A stretch of DNA of 51,091 nucleotides from DASZIT01 sp035948855. Lineage in GTDB: Bacteria > Actinomycetota > Acidimicrobiia > Acidimicrobiales > RAAP-2. Of the stretch, positions 32,594 to 40,428 are shown one piece after another. Made by a program: the position numbers and the translations under genes. The DNA lies in the NCBI GenBank assembly GCA_035948855.1, contig DASZIT010000043.1:1-51091 (forward strand), read 5' to 3'. Every line of letters begins with the position of its first letter. Within the stretch, counting starts at the first letter, position 1. The notes under the pieces are model-generated. The model was not told where the DNA came from. It saw only the letters and a list, made by a program, of their open reading frames with translations, and did no database searches.

Positions 32594-33331
32594 TCAGATA
32601 GCGGTTCGGCCACCGTCGGCGGCGACGATGGCGCCGGTGACGTAGCTGGCTTGGGGTGAAGCCAGGAAGGCAACGACCTCCGCGATTTCGTCGGGCTCGG
32701 CCGCCCGGTTCAGCGCGGTGGTGGCGCCGATAGTTTCGAAGAGTTGGTGCGCCTCGGGTCGGGTATAGATGGGACCCGCAGCCACGGCGTTAACCCGAAC
32801 CCCTCGGGGGCTGTACTCGGCAGTCCAGGCTTGGGTCATGGATGCCAATGCCGCCTTGGTGGCCCCGTAGGCGGCGGCGTTGGGCAATCCGATGCGTCCG
32901 GCCATGCTGCTGATGTTGATGATGCTGCCCGCGCCCTTGATGGCCATCGCCGGGGCGAACGCTCCAACCAGGAGGTACGGGGCTCTGACGTTGCTGGCGA
33001 ACATGGCGTCGAAGTCCTCGACCTTCATCTGCTCGGTCGGTGCCCATACCGCGATGCCGGCATTGTTCACCAGCACATCCACCGGACCGACGTCTTCGGC
33101 CAGTTTGGCGATGGCGCTCGGATCGCTGAGATCGACGGCGACGAAGGAGGCCCGGCCCCCGGCCGCTTCGATCTGGTCGACGACGGCTGCTCCCCGGGCG
33201 GCGTCGCGCCCTACCACGATGACCTTCATCCCGTCCCGGGCGAGGCGCAAGGCGATCGCTTTGCCCAGGCCGGAGGTGGCCCCGGTGACCAGAGCAACGG
33301 GCGGCGGATTGGCGGTAGCAACATCGGACAT
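32594..33331 (-). CDS. SDR family oxidoreductase, divergent from tetR
   Basis: The 245-aa classical SDR has TGATSGLGKAIALRLARDG (cofactor motif), VDVLVNNAGIAVW, the catalytic serine in INISSMAGR, YGATK with the active-site Tyr and Lys, and a C-terminal SYVTGAIVAADGGRTAI typical of FabG-like enzymes. GGGAGA sits six bases before ATG 33331. It heads a two-gene unit with the VOC gene and is divergent from a TetR gene, with an operator between them, so it is the most likely target of that repressor. Confidence 0.92.
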   Translation of the reverse strand: MSDVATANPPPVALVTGATSGLGKAIALRLARDGMKVIVVGRDAARGAAVVDQIEAAGGRASFVAVDLSDPSAIAKLAEDVGPVDVLVNNAGIAVWAPTEQMKVEDFDAMFASNVRAPYLLVGAFAPAMAIKGAGSIINISSMAGRIGLPNAAAYGATKAALASMTQAWTAEYSPRGVRVNAVAAGPIYTRPEAHQLFETIGATTALNRAAEPDEIAEVVAFLASPQASYVTGAIVAADGGRTAI

Positions 33332-33352
33332 GGCGGATCTCCCTCAGTACTG

Positions 33353-33390
33353 AACAGAACGGTCTGTTTGTACTATACAGACCGTTCTGG
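33353..33390. promoter_or_regulatory. Tandem TetR-type operators between SDR and tetR
   Basis: Two arms, CAGAACGGTCTGT (33355-33367) and ACAGACCGTTCTG (33377-33389), are exact reverse complements separated by nine bases. Each arm is itself a near palindrome: AACAGA-ACGG-TCTGTT at 33353-33368 and CAGA-CCGT-TCTG at 33378-33389. The two centres are 23 bases apart, about two helical turns, which suits two repressor dimers. TAATGT (33391-33396) is a -10 candidate seven bases before the tetR ATG, so bound repressor would block both promoters. Confidence 0.72.
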
Positions 33391-33403
33391 TAATGTCAAG
33401 GCC

Positions 33404-34075
33404 ATGTCCACTGAATCAACCATCGAACGGCCTTCGGCTCGTGAGCGGCTGCTGAGCGCGGCCAGCGACCTGTTCTACGAGGACGGCGTGCATACGGTCG
33501 GCGTCGATCGAATCGTCGAGCGTGCGGGTGTGGCCAAGGCAACCCTCTACACGTTGTTCGGAAACAAGGAAGGGCTCATTCGCGCCTACCTGACCGCGCG
33601 CCACGACCGCACCCGCGAGCGCATGGCCCAAGAGGTGACGGTTCGTTTCCGTACTCCCCGCGAGCGCCTCCTCGGGGTCTTCGAGGTCCAGGGGCTGTTG
33701 TTCTCCGAGCCGGGATTCCGCGGCTGCGCCTTCGTCGGCGCCAACTCTGAGTCCTCGCCGGGGACCAGCGTCGAGGAAGTCACCGAGGATTACCGCAGCT
33801 GGCTCCGGACCTTGTTCCTCGACCTGGCCACGGAGGCGGGGGCGACCAATCCAGAGCCCCTCGCCCGGCAACTGGTTCTGCTTTACGACGGAGCCGGGAT
33901 CTCTGCCTGGATGGACCACGACCCCAGCGTTGCCGTCGCGGCCCGCACCGTTGCCGAGTCACTGATCGATTCGGCCATCCCCCAAGAACCGAGCTCCGCT
34001 ACGCCATCGGCCGACGCCGTCCCGCGGTCCTCAGGTCGTCAGGTTGCCGAGCGAACCGGTCGATCAAAGCGGTAG
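33404..34075 (+). CDS. TetR/AcrR family transcriptional regulator
   Basis: The 223-aa repressor has an N-terminal helix-turn-helix at about 12-58 (ARERLLSAASDLFYEDGVHTVGVDRIVERAGVAKATLYTLFGNKEGLIRAYL, given here only to mark the region by its ends ARERLL and IRAYL) and a helical ligand-binding domain with RFRTPRERLLGVFEVQ and GFRGCAFVGANSE. The C-terminal 30 residues are polar. It should bind the repeats just upstream and repress itself, the SDR/VOC pair and the DsbA-like gene that follows after nine bases. The ligand is unknown. ATG 33404 fits the family; the longer open frame starts inside the SDR gene. Confidence 0.93.
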   Translation: MSTESTIERPSARERLLSAASDLFYEDGVHTVGVDRIVERAGVAKATLYTLFGNKEGLIRAYLTARHDRTRERMAQEVTVRFRTPRERLLGVFEVQGLLFSEPGFRGCAFVGANSESSPGTSVEEVTEDYRSWLRTLFLDLATEAGATNPEPLARQLVLLYDGAGISAWMDHDPSVAVAARTVAESLIDSAIPQEPSSATPSADAVPRSSGRQVAERTGRSKR

Positions 34076-34084
34076 AACTGTTCC

Positions 34085-34639
34085 GTGGCCTCTGTGGAAC
34101 CAATCCAGACACCTTCCTCCCACACAACCGAAGGAGGGGTACTCCTGGGCAGCGACCAGGCGCGCCGACGCATGGTCTTGTTCGAGGATCCTCAGTGCCC
34201 TTACTGCCGTCAGTTCGAGGAGATCTCAGGCGAGCTGCTGCGAAGCGCCCGAAATGAGGGAATCGTGGCCATCGAATACCGCATGCGCTGTTTCTTGGGT
34301 ATCGAGTCGGTGCGCGCGGACAATGCCTTGGCGCTCGCCGCCGAGGCAGGCCGGTTTGACGAACTCCGAACCACGCTGTTCGCCGCCCAGCCACCCGAGG
34401 GAACTGGCGGGTTCACGACTGCAGATCTGCTGGAGCTCGGTCAGCAGGTTGGTCTCACCGGACCTGACTACCTTTCGGGCGTCAAGGAAGGCCGGTATGA
34501 GCGGTGGGTGTTGAAGACGGAACAGAGCTTCCAAGAGCAGGATCCCCAAGGGACACCCGCCGCTTGGCTTGACGGTCAACCGGTCGACCCTCGAATGTTG
34601 ACCAACCCACGAGCGTTGGCCGCCGGACTGGAGTCCTGA
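34085..34639 (+). CDS. DsbA-family thioredoxin-fold protein, no signal peptide
   Basis: The 184-aa protein has a thioredoxin fold with active site FEDPQCPYCRQFEEI (CPYC near residues 38-41), a helical insert (ADNALALAAEAGRFDELRTTLFAAQPPEGTGG), and the cis-proline loop in GTPAAWLDGQPVD. No signal peptide or membrane helix is present, so unlike secreted DsbA proteins it should act in the cytoplasm, perhaps as an oxidoreductase or isomerase linked to a stress response. GTG 34085 is nine bases after the tetR stop; GTG 34094 is an alternative. Its base composition looks less GC-rich than that of the flanking catabolic genes. Confidence 0.85.
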   Translation: MASVEPIQTPSSHTTEGGVLLGSDQARRRMVLFEDPQCPYCRQFEEISGELLRSARNEGIVAIEYRMRCFLGIESVRADNALALAAEAGRFDELRTTLFAAQPPEGTGGFTTADLLELGQQVGLTGPDYLSGVKEGRYERWVLKTEQSFQEQDPQGTPAAWLDGQPVDPRMLTNPRALAAGLES

Positions 34640-34721
34640 ACAAAACCGGCTGGACGGTCCGTGGGATTGTTGCCTTTCGCGGGGGAAGCCGCAGCCGACG
34701 CGAACTTCGGCCTCAACTATT

Positions 34722-35285
34722 TCAGCTGACGTTCGGTCGAGCCGGGGTCCGCCGGATCGGCAATTCGGCGTCTACCTGTTCCGCGAGTTTGCAGGGATTG
34801 TCGGGCGGGTCGGAAACGCCGATCCGGGTGGCCAGCAGTCGGATCTGGGATCGGAACGTCTCGCCGGCCTTGTCCCCGAGGGGGGCGAGCAGGTGGGCCT
34901 CGGCCGAGCGGAGGCGATCATCGAGATCGGCCAGCAGTTCTATCCCGAGTGGGGTGGCAACCACCTGTCGGGCGCGGCGGTCGGCGGGATCGGGGTGCCG
35001 CTCGATCAGGCCGGCGGACTCCAGGTCGTCGAGAAGGTAGGTCATCACTGTGCGGTCGACCCCCAGGTGCTGGGCGAGGGCGAGCTGGCTGTTGACCGTG
35101 CCCCTGACCGCGGCGGAAAGCACCTGGTACCCCCTGGGCCCCCCGGGCAGATCAGCGACCGCGGCATGGGCGGCGGTGGCATAGGCCCGAAAGACCATTC
35201 CCAGGCCCCAGCCGAGATCCCCAGCCAGGGCGTCATCACACCCGCTGCCTATCGCCTTTCCCTCACCACAATTCACGTCAGCCAC
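34722..35285 (-). CDS. MarR family transcriptional regulator
   Basis: The protein is about 187 aa with a winged helix in GYQVLSAAVRGTVNSQLALAQHLGVDRTVMTYLLDDLESAGLIERHPDPADRRARQ (region from GYQVL to RRARQ, about 55-112), including the MarR-type DPxDRRAR wing. A helical C-terminal region mediates dimerisation. A TTG at 35345 would extend the frame by 20 residues, but those codons lie inside the promoter region, so GTG 35285 or GTG 35276 is preferred. It is divergent from an FAD oxidoreductase gene and probably controls it and itself through the repeats at 35328-35352. The ligand is unknown. Confidence 0.85.
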   Translation of the reverse strand: MADVNCGEGKAIGSGCDDALAGDLGWGLGMVFRAYATAAHAAVADLPGGPRGYQVLSAAVRGTVNSQLALAQHLGVDRTVMTYLLDDLESAGLIERHPDPADRRARQVVATPLGIELLADLDDRLRSAEAHLLAPLGDKAGETFRSQIRLLATRIGVSDPPDNPCKLAEQVDAELPIRRTPARPNVS

Positions 35286-35327
35286 CGACCCATCATACCG
35301 GCTGCGCTCCGAACAAGCGTGATGAAT

Positions 35328-35367
35328 AAGATGATCAGTTGACAAGATGATCTGTGTAACATATGAA
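35328..35367 (+). promoter_or_regulatory. Promoter with embedded direct repeats, marR/FAD-oxidoreductase intergenic region
   Basis: TTGACA (35339-35344) and TATGAA (35362-35367) are 17 bases apart, the best sigma-70-like match in the window. The direct repeat AAGATGATC occurs at 35328-35336 and 35344-35352, flanking and overlapping the -35 element. A MarR dimer bound there would block this promoter; on the minus strand TTACAC and GATCAT, also 17 apart, could serve marR. The downstream gene has a clear GAGGAG ribosome site at 35396-35401. Confidence 0.6.
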
Positions 35368-35409
35368 TATTGGAAGCGTGGACCGGCTGCGCGACGAGGA
35401 GTGGACGAG

Positions 35410-36528
35410 ATGACTGGGAACGATCAGGCAAGCAAGCCGACGGTGGTGGTGGTGGGTGGCGGATATGGCGGCGTGGCCGTCGCCAAGGCTCTGGATGAGA
35501 CCACCAACGTGGTGCTGGTCGAGCCCAAGGAGGCGTTCATCCATAACATCGCCGCCCTCCGGGCGTTGGTGGATCCGACCTGGTTGCCGAGGATCTTCTA
35601 CCCCTATGACGGCCTCCTCACCCACGGTCGGGTGGTTCAGGACCGTGCGGTAGTAGTGGACCCGCACCGGGTCCAGACCGCATCGGGAGAGGAGATCGCC
35701 GCCGACTATGTCGTGCTGGCGACCGGGTCCTACTACCCGTTCCCAGCGAAGACCGACCTTGTTGACATCGAGAGCGCCCATCGGGAGGTCAGGACTGTGC
35801 ACGACGCCCTCTCGAAGGCGGATCGGGTCCTCCTGCTCGGGGCAGGCCCGGTCGGCATCGAGCTGGCCGGTGAGATACGCCATGTCTGGCCGGAGAAGTC
35901 GATCGTCCTGCTCGACGTGGCCAGCGAGGTGCTGGGCGGCCCGTACAAGCCGGAACTGAAAACCGAGCTCCTGAACCAACTGTCCGAATTCCGGGTCGAG
36001 GTGCTCTTGGGCAGTCCGCTGCGGGAGGAACCGCCGACCGAGCCGGGAGACCTCGGGACGTTCACGGTCACCACCCGAGTGGGATTGGACGTGACCGCCG
36101 ATATCTGGTTCCGCTGCTTCGGTGTCGTGCCGAATAGCGACTACCTCGGCGAGGCATTGCTGCCAGCTCGTCGCCCGGATGGGTTCATCGAGGTAGGCCC
36201 CACTCTGCAGGTGGCCGGGCAGCCGACCGTGTTCGCCATCGGCGACCTGTCGACGGCGGACGCCAAGATGGCCGCTTTTGCCGGACGCGAGGCGGTCACC
36301 GTCGCCGAGAACATCAACGCTCTGATCGAAGGCAAACCCGACCTCGCCAACTATGAGTCCATGGGCGTCGGCATCGTGGTGCCCATCGGACCCGAGGCCG
36401 GCGCCGGTCAGTTCCCCGGACAGGACGAGATTCTCGGGCGCGAGGCGGTTGCCGATATGAAGGGTAGGGACATGGGCGTGGATCGATTCAGCGAGCTGTT
36501 CGGCCTGGCCGCTGCCGCCGCCGACTGA
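35410..36528 (+). CDS. FAD/NAD(P)-dependent oxidoreductase, AIFM2/FSP1-like
   Basis: The 372-aa pyridine-nucleotide disulfide-type reductase has an N-terminal FAD motif VVVVGGGYGGVAVAKALD, a second nucleotide-binding motif LLLGAGPVGIELAGEIRHVWP, YVVLATGS, and the FAD-closing VFAIGDLSTADAK. The redox-active CxxC is absent, as in NDH-2 and AIFM2/FSP1-type quinone reductases. GFIEVGPTLQVAGQPTVFAIGDL matches that group. It likely transfers electrons from NAD(P)H to a quinone at the membrane. GAGGAG eight bases upstream supports ATG 35410. It is controlled by its own promoter opposite marR. Confidence 0.9.
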   Translation: MTGNDQASKPTVVVVGGGYGGVAVAKALDETTNVVLVEPKEAFIHNIAALRALVDPTWLPRIFYPYDGLLTHGRVVQDRAVVVDPHRVQTASGEEIAADYVVLATGSYYPFPAKTDLVDIESAHREVRTVHDALSKADRVLLLGAGPVGIELAGEIRHVWPEKSIVLLDVASEVLGGPYKPELKTELLNQLSEFRVEVLLGSPLREEPPTEPGDLGTFTVTTRVGLDVTADIWFRCFGVVPNSDYLGEALLPARRPDGFIEVGPTLQVAGQPTVFAIGDLSTADAKMAAFAGREAVTVAENINALIEGKPDLANYESMGVGIVVPIGPEAGAGQFPGQDEILGREAVADMKGRDMGVDRFSELFGLAAAAAD

Positions 36529-36705
36529 CCGAGCCGTCCGGGGCCGAAGGGTGGCACTCGGCGACCCCAGAACTCTCGGACCGGCAGAGTGCGCGAGTTC
36601 ACCAGACGCTGGATCGGTCGGCAGGGACGCCCGCCTTGTCTCTATGGTGTGGCTCAACACGGAGCCTTGGCTCCGCAGCCACAGCTGGAGACCCCGGGGG
36701 GCGCA

Positions 36706-38580
36706 GTGAACCGGATTGGTGACTACGGGATGATCGGGGACTGCCATTCATTGGCGCTTGTCGGTCCCGACGGGTCCATCGACTGGCTCTGCTTCCCCCG
36801 CTTTGACTCGCCGTCAGTCTTCGCCCGCACCCTCGACGCCGACGCCGGCCATTTTCGGTTGGCACCTTCCTCGCCGACGGAGGACGTCCGCCGGACTTAT
36901 CTGCCTTCGACCAATGTGCTCGAAACGACGTTTGTGACCGCCGACGGTGAGCTCGAAGTCACCGACTGCATGCCGGTCCGACCCTTCGATCCCGAGAACC
37001 TGACCGCGGTCGATAACCATGCATCGGTGCTCCGACGGGTGCGCTGTCGATCCGGACCGGTATCCGTGGCCGTGGACCTGCGGCCTCGATTCGAGTACGG
37101 CACGGTGTTGCCCAGGTTCACCGCCACCTCATCGATGACCGCGACGGTGGTGGGCGGACCGGATGCCCTGTGGGTGCGGGCCAGCCGCGAACTGGCCGTC
37201 GACCGTCAGCACATTTCCGCCCAGTGGGATCTTCAGCCCGGTGACGAAGCCTGGATCGAGGTGGGCTGGACCCCAGCCGTCGGCAGGTCGCCGCATGACG
37301 GCTGCGGCGATCACCTGGCCGACATGCAGCGGCGATTCGCCGAAACCGTGGGCTTCTGGGAGGCGTGGCTGGCCCGATGCAGTTATCGCGGCGACCATGA
37401 GCGAAGAGTGCACCGGGCCGCCCTGGTGCTCAAGGCGTTGACCTACTCCCCCACCGGGGCGGTGGTAGCCGCCGGAACCACGTCGCTACCCGAGTGGATC
37501 GGAGGCGCTCGGAACTGGGACTATCGCTTCACCTGGATCCGAGATGCCACCCTTACGCTGGCCTCCCTGGCCCTGCTCGGCTATCTCGCCGAGGCCGCCG
37601 CCTTCAAGGGCTGGCTCGAGCGGACCGGCGCCGGGCGCCCCGAAGACCTGCAGATCATGTATCGAGTGACCGGCGAGCGGCTGCTTCCCGAACTCGAGCT
37701 GGCCCATCTGCGTGGCCATCGAGGCTCGACTCCGGTTCGGATCGGCAACGGCGCCGCCGGACAGGTGCAACTCGACTCACTGGGACAGCTCCTGGAGGCC
37801 GGCTACCTCTTCGGACGGGCCGGAGGCGAGCTCACCGTGGACAACGCCGGCTTTCTCTGCCGGGTAGCCGACCTGACGGTACGCGAATGGCGGCGACCCG
37901 ATCAGGGAATCTGGGAGATTCGTGACGAGCCCCGCCATTTCGTCCACTCCAAACTCAACTGCTGGGTGGCTCTCGATCGTGCCGTGCGCCTGGCCGACGC
38001 CGGTCAGCTTCACGGGGATTCTGATCTCTGGCGGAGCGAACGCGACGCGGTAGCTGATTGGTTGCGCTCGGAGGGGTCACCCGACGGGTGGTACGTCCAG
38101 GCCGCCGGTCATCCGTTGGCCGACGCCGCCGCCCTGCTCGTTCCCGCGCTCGGGTTTATGGCGCCGGGCGATCCGCGGGTGCTGGCCACCATCGATGTCG
38201 TGCAGCGGGACCTCAGCAATGGAACCCACGTGCACCGCTACCTGAGCCCCGACGGCCTGCCCGGAGACGAGGGAGCCTTCCTGCTGTGCTCGTTCTGGCT
38301 CCTCGATGCCCTGATCTACTCCCGACGGCTCGACGAGGCTGAAGAGCTGATGGAGCAACTCCTGGGAATGGCCAACGATGTGGGGCTGTATGCCGAAATG
38401 GTGGATCCTTCCACCGGGGAGCAGCTGGGTAACACCCCGCAGGCGTTCACCCATATGGCGGTGGTCACCTCCTGCAGTGCGATCTCCGCCGCCCGTCGGG
38501 GTGAGCTCCCTCCACCCGATCAGCCGTTCTCCTTCGTCGAGGCCTGTTTGGACCGGCGCCTGCTGGCCGCCCAGGACTGA
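36706..38580 (+). CDS. Glycoside hydrolase family 15 protein (trehalase/glucoamylase-like)
   Basis: The 624-aa enzyme has an N-terminal beta-sandwich (IGDYGMIGDCHSLALVGPDGSIDWLCFPRFDSPSVFARTLD region) and an (alpha/alpha)6 barrel. Key sites are LPEWIGGARNWDYRFTWIRD (about 258-277), the general acid Glu404 in GIWEIRDEPRHFVHSK, and the general base Glu564 in LYAEMVDPSTGEQLGN. Mycobacterial enzymes of this build include a trehalase; other members are glucoamylase/glucodextranase. No signal peptide is seen from GTG 36706, so it is cytoplasmic, which favours trehalase. GGGGGG just upstream serves as the ribosome site. The preceding 177-base space has a TATGGT at 36643-36648 that may be its -10. 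The hydroxyacid dehydrogenase gene follows after three bases. Confidence 0.92.
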   Translation: MNRIGDYGMIGDCHSLALVGPDGSIDWLCFPRFDSPSVFARTLDADAGHFRLAPSSPTEDVRRTYLPSTNVLETTFVTADGELEVTDCMPVRPFDPENLTAVDNHASVLRRVRCRSGPVSVAVDLRPRFEYGTVLPRFTATSSMTATVVGGPDALWVRASRELAVDRQHISAQWDLQPGDEAWIEVGWTPAVGRSPHDGCGDHLADMQRRFAETVGFWEAWLARCSYRGDHERRVHRAALVLKALTYSPTGAVVAAGTTSLPEWIGGARNWDYRFTWIRDATLTLASLALLGYLAEAAAFKGWLERTGAGRPEDLQIMYRVTGERLLPELELAHLRGHRGSTPVRIGNGAAGQVQLDSLGQLLEAGYLFGRAGGELTVDNAGFLCRVADLTVREWRRPDQGIWEIRDEPRHFVHSKLNCWVALDRAVRLADAGQLHGDSDLWRSERDAVADWLRSEGSPDGWYVQAAGHPLADAAALLVPALGFMAPGDPRVLATIDVVQRDLSNGTHVHRYLSPDGLPGDEGAFLLCSFWLLDALIYSRRLDEAEELMEQLLGMANDVGLYAEMVDPSTGEQLGNTPQAFTHMAVVTSCSAISAARRGELPPPDQPFSFVEACLDRRLLAAQD

Positions 38581-38583
38581 ATC

Positions 38584-39558
38584 GTGCCTGTCACCGAAGA
38601 ATCCGCCCGAGCTACCCGCCCATTGAGCGCGCCTACCGTTGCGGTGTATTCGGGTCGTTTCGGGGACGCGATGATGCGGGGGCTTCAGTTGATGATGCCG
38701 GACGTGGCCATGGTCACGGCCGGCAGCCCAGAGGCTGCAGCTCGCGCCGATGTCCTGGTGACGCTGGCCGACAACGAATCAGCCATTGCCGACGTCCTCA
38801 CCCCGGGGATCACCTGGGTCCACGTCCTCGGCGCCGGCATCGACGGCTTTCCCCTCGACCTGGTCGGCGACCGGATGCTCACCTGTTCCCGAGGGGCCGG
38901 CGCCCCGGCCATCGCCGAGTTCGTGTTGGGCGCCATGCTCGCCTTCGAGAAGCGCCTCCCCGATTCATGGGTCACCGAACCTCCCGCCCAGTGGAGCACC
39001 GCCGAGCTCGGAGGCCTCGAGGGCCGAACCTTGGGGATCGTCGGGCTCGGCTCCATCGGAACCCAGGTTGCCATCCGGGCGCTTGCCTTCGACATGGAGG
39101 TGGTGGCGCTCCGCCGGAACCAGGGTTCCTCACCCATCCCCGGCGTCACTGTCTGTGCGAACTTGTCGTCGTTGCTGGGTTGCTCAGACCACATCGTGGT
39201 GGCGGCCCCGGCAACCGCGGAGACCCATCGGCTGATTGGCGAGTCGGCTCTGGCCGACGTGAAACCCGGGGCCCACTTCGTCAACGTGTCGAGGGGCTGG
39301 CTGGTCGACCAGGATGCTCTCCTTGCCGCCTTGGACGACGGGCGGATTGCCCTGGCGTCCCTGGATGTGGTCGAGCCCGAGCCGCTGCCAGCTGGCCATC
39401 CGCTGTACCTCCACCCAAAGGTGCGGTTATCGCCGCATATCTCGTGGTCATCTCCGCGGACCCTGGTGCGGACGTTCGAGCTCTTCGCCGACAACGTCGC
39501 CCGTTTCCGTTCGGGGCAGGCCCTCCACGGACTGGTGGACGTGGCGGCAGGCTACTGA
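38584..39558 (+). CDS. D-isomer-specific 2-hydroxyacid dehydrogenase family protein
   Basis: The 324-aa protein has a nucleotide-binding motif LGIVGLGSIGTQVAIRAL and the catalytic set Arg in HFVNVSRGWLVDQDALL, Glu in VVEPEPLPAGHPLYLHP, and His in RLSPHISWSSPR. The N-terminal catalytic domain ends before ELGGLEGRTLG. Members reduce 2-keto acids (for example glyoxylate or hydroxypyruvate) or act on phosphoglycerate; the true substrate cannot be told. GTG 38584 is three bases after the GH15 stop, so the two are probably one operon. It converges with the enoyl-CoA hydratase gene across 42 bases. Confidence 0.9.
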   Translation: MPVTEESARATRPLSAPTVAVYSGRFGDAMMRGLQLMMPDVAMVTAGSPEAAARADVLVTLADNESAIADVLTPGITWVHVLGAGIDGFPLDLVGDRMLTCSRGAGAPAIAEFVLGAMLAFEKRLPDSWVTEPPAQWSTAELGGLEGRTLGIVGLGSIGTQVAIRALAFDMEVVALRRNQGSSPIPGVTVCANLSSLLGCSDHIVVAAPATAETHRLIGESALADVKPGAHFVNVSRGWLVDQDALLAALDDGRIALASLDVVEPEPLPAGHPLYLHPKVRLSPHISWSSPRTLVRTFELFADNVARFRSGQALHGLVDVAAGY

Positions 39559-39600
39559 CTGAGCTCGGCGGCGCCCCGCGGCGCTCGACCGGGGACCGGA

Positions 39601-40428
39601 TCAGTCGCCGTCGAAGGGGGCGTCGCGTTCGTGGACGGCCTGCCTGAGGCCGACCTCGCCCGCCCGGGCGGTGAAGGCGCGGGCATCCTTCGAGCGATGG
39701 GCCATGGCGTCGTTGAGGGCGGCGAACCGCTGCAGTTGCGAGCGGCCCATCAGCTCGACCCCCTCGTTGACCACCCGTTTGTTGGCGGCGAGCAGGTCCC
39801 GTCCGACCAATCCGATGCGGGCGGCCAGGGAGAGGGTGTAGTCGTCGAGCTCGGACCCGGGCACCGCCGCCTGGACCAGGCCGATGTCGGCGGCCTCGGC
39901 GCCGCTCACCGTGTCGCCGGTGAACAGCAATCGCTTGGTCCACTGCGGACCGAGATTGTAGAGCCACATGTTGGTCGGTGGCACCCCCATCGACCGGACC
40001 GGGGGGAACCCGATGCGGGCGTCATCGGCGGCCACCACGATGTCACAATGCAGGGCGAGATCGGTGCCGCCGGCCAGGCAGTTGCCGTGGACCTGGGCGA
40101 TGATCGGAACCCGGCAGTCCCACACCTTGGCCCAGCCGGCCGCCAGCTCGAGCATCGCCGCGGCGTCGCCCTCGATGCCGGGGGGCGGATCGGCGTCGCC
40201 CGGCCCGATGTCCTCGGGCAGGATCCCGTACCCGGAGGAAAACGACCGACCCGAGCCGCGGATCACCACCACCCGGATACCGGTGTCCCGTTCGGCATCG
40301 GCGACGGCTTCCAGCAGTTCCCGGATACAACGCGGGGTGAGCGGGTTGTGGCGCTCCGGGCGATTGAGGGTCAGCCGGCAGACCGCGCCGATTCGCTCGG
40401 TGAGCACCGCCGGGTTGTCGGCGCTCAC
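39601..40428 (-). CDS. Enoyl-CoA hydratase/isomerase (crotonase) family protein
   Basis: The 275-aa crotonase-fold protein has LTLNRPERHNPLTPRCIREL, VVVIRGSGRSFSSGYGILPEDI with the first oxyanion-hole segment, and QVHGNCLAGGTDLALHCDIVVA with the second. The residues equivalent to the two catalytic glutamates of classical enoyl-CoA hydratase are not evident: the positions read GGTDLALH and a PVRSMG stretch. It may be an isomerase, hydrolase or other crotonase. GTG 40428 overlaps the stop of the acyl-CoA ligase gene (GTGA), so ligase and hydratase act in one pathway. The frame stays open upstream but as shadow sequence. Confidence 0.88.
   Translation of the reverse strand: MSADNPAVLTERIGAVCRLTLNRPERHNPLTPRCIRELLEAVADAERDTGIRVVVIRGSGRSFSSGYGILPEDIGPGDADPPPGIEGDAAAMLELAAGWAKVWDCRVPIIAQVHGNCLAGGTDLALHCDIVVAADDARIGFPPVRSMGVPPTNMWLYNLGPQWTKRLLFTGDTVSGAEAADIGLVQAAVPGSELDDYTLSLAARIGLVGRDLLAANKRVVNEGVELMGRSQLQRFAALNDAMAHRSKDARAFTARAGEVGLRQAVHERDAPFDGD

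Noticed and set aside
36661..36674. GGAGCC-TT-GGCTCC inverted repeat upstream of the GH15 gene
   Set aside because: Loop of two bases is too tight for a full hairpin, and it sits in a leader without other regulatory signs. It is not convincing as an operator or terminator.
39559..39600. GC-rich symmetric stretch between convergent hydroxyacid dehydrogenase and crotonase genes as a terminator
   Set aside because: The arms do not pair well and no T run follows on either strand.
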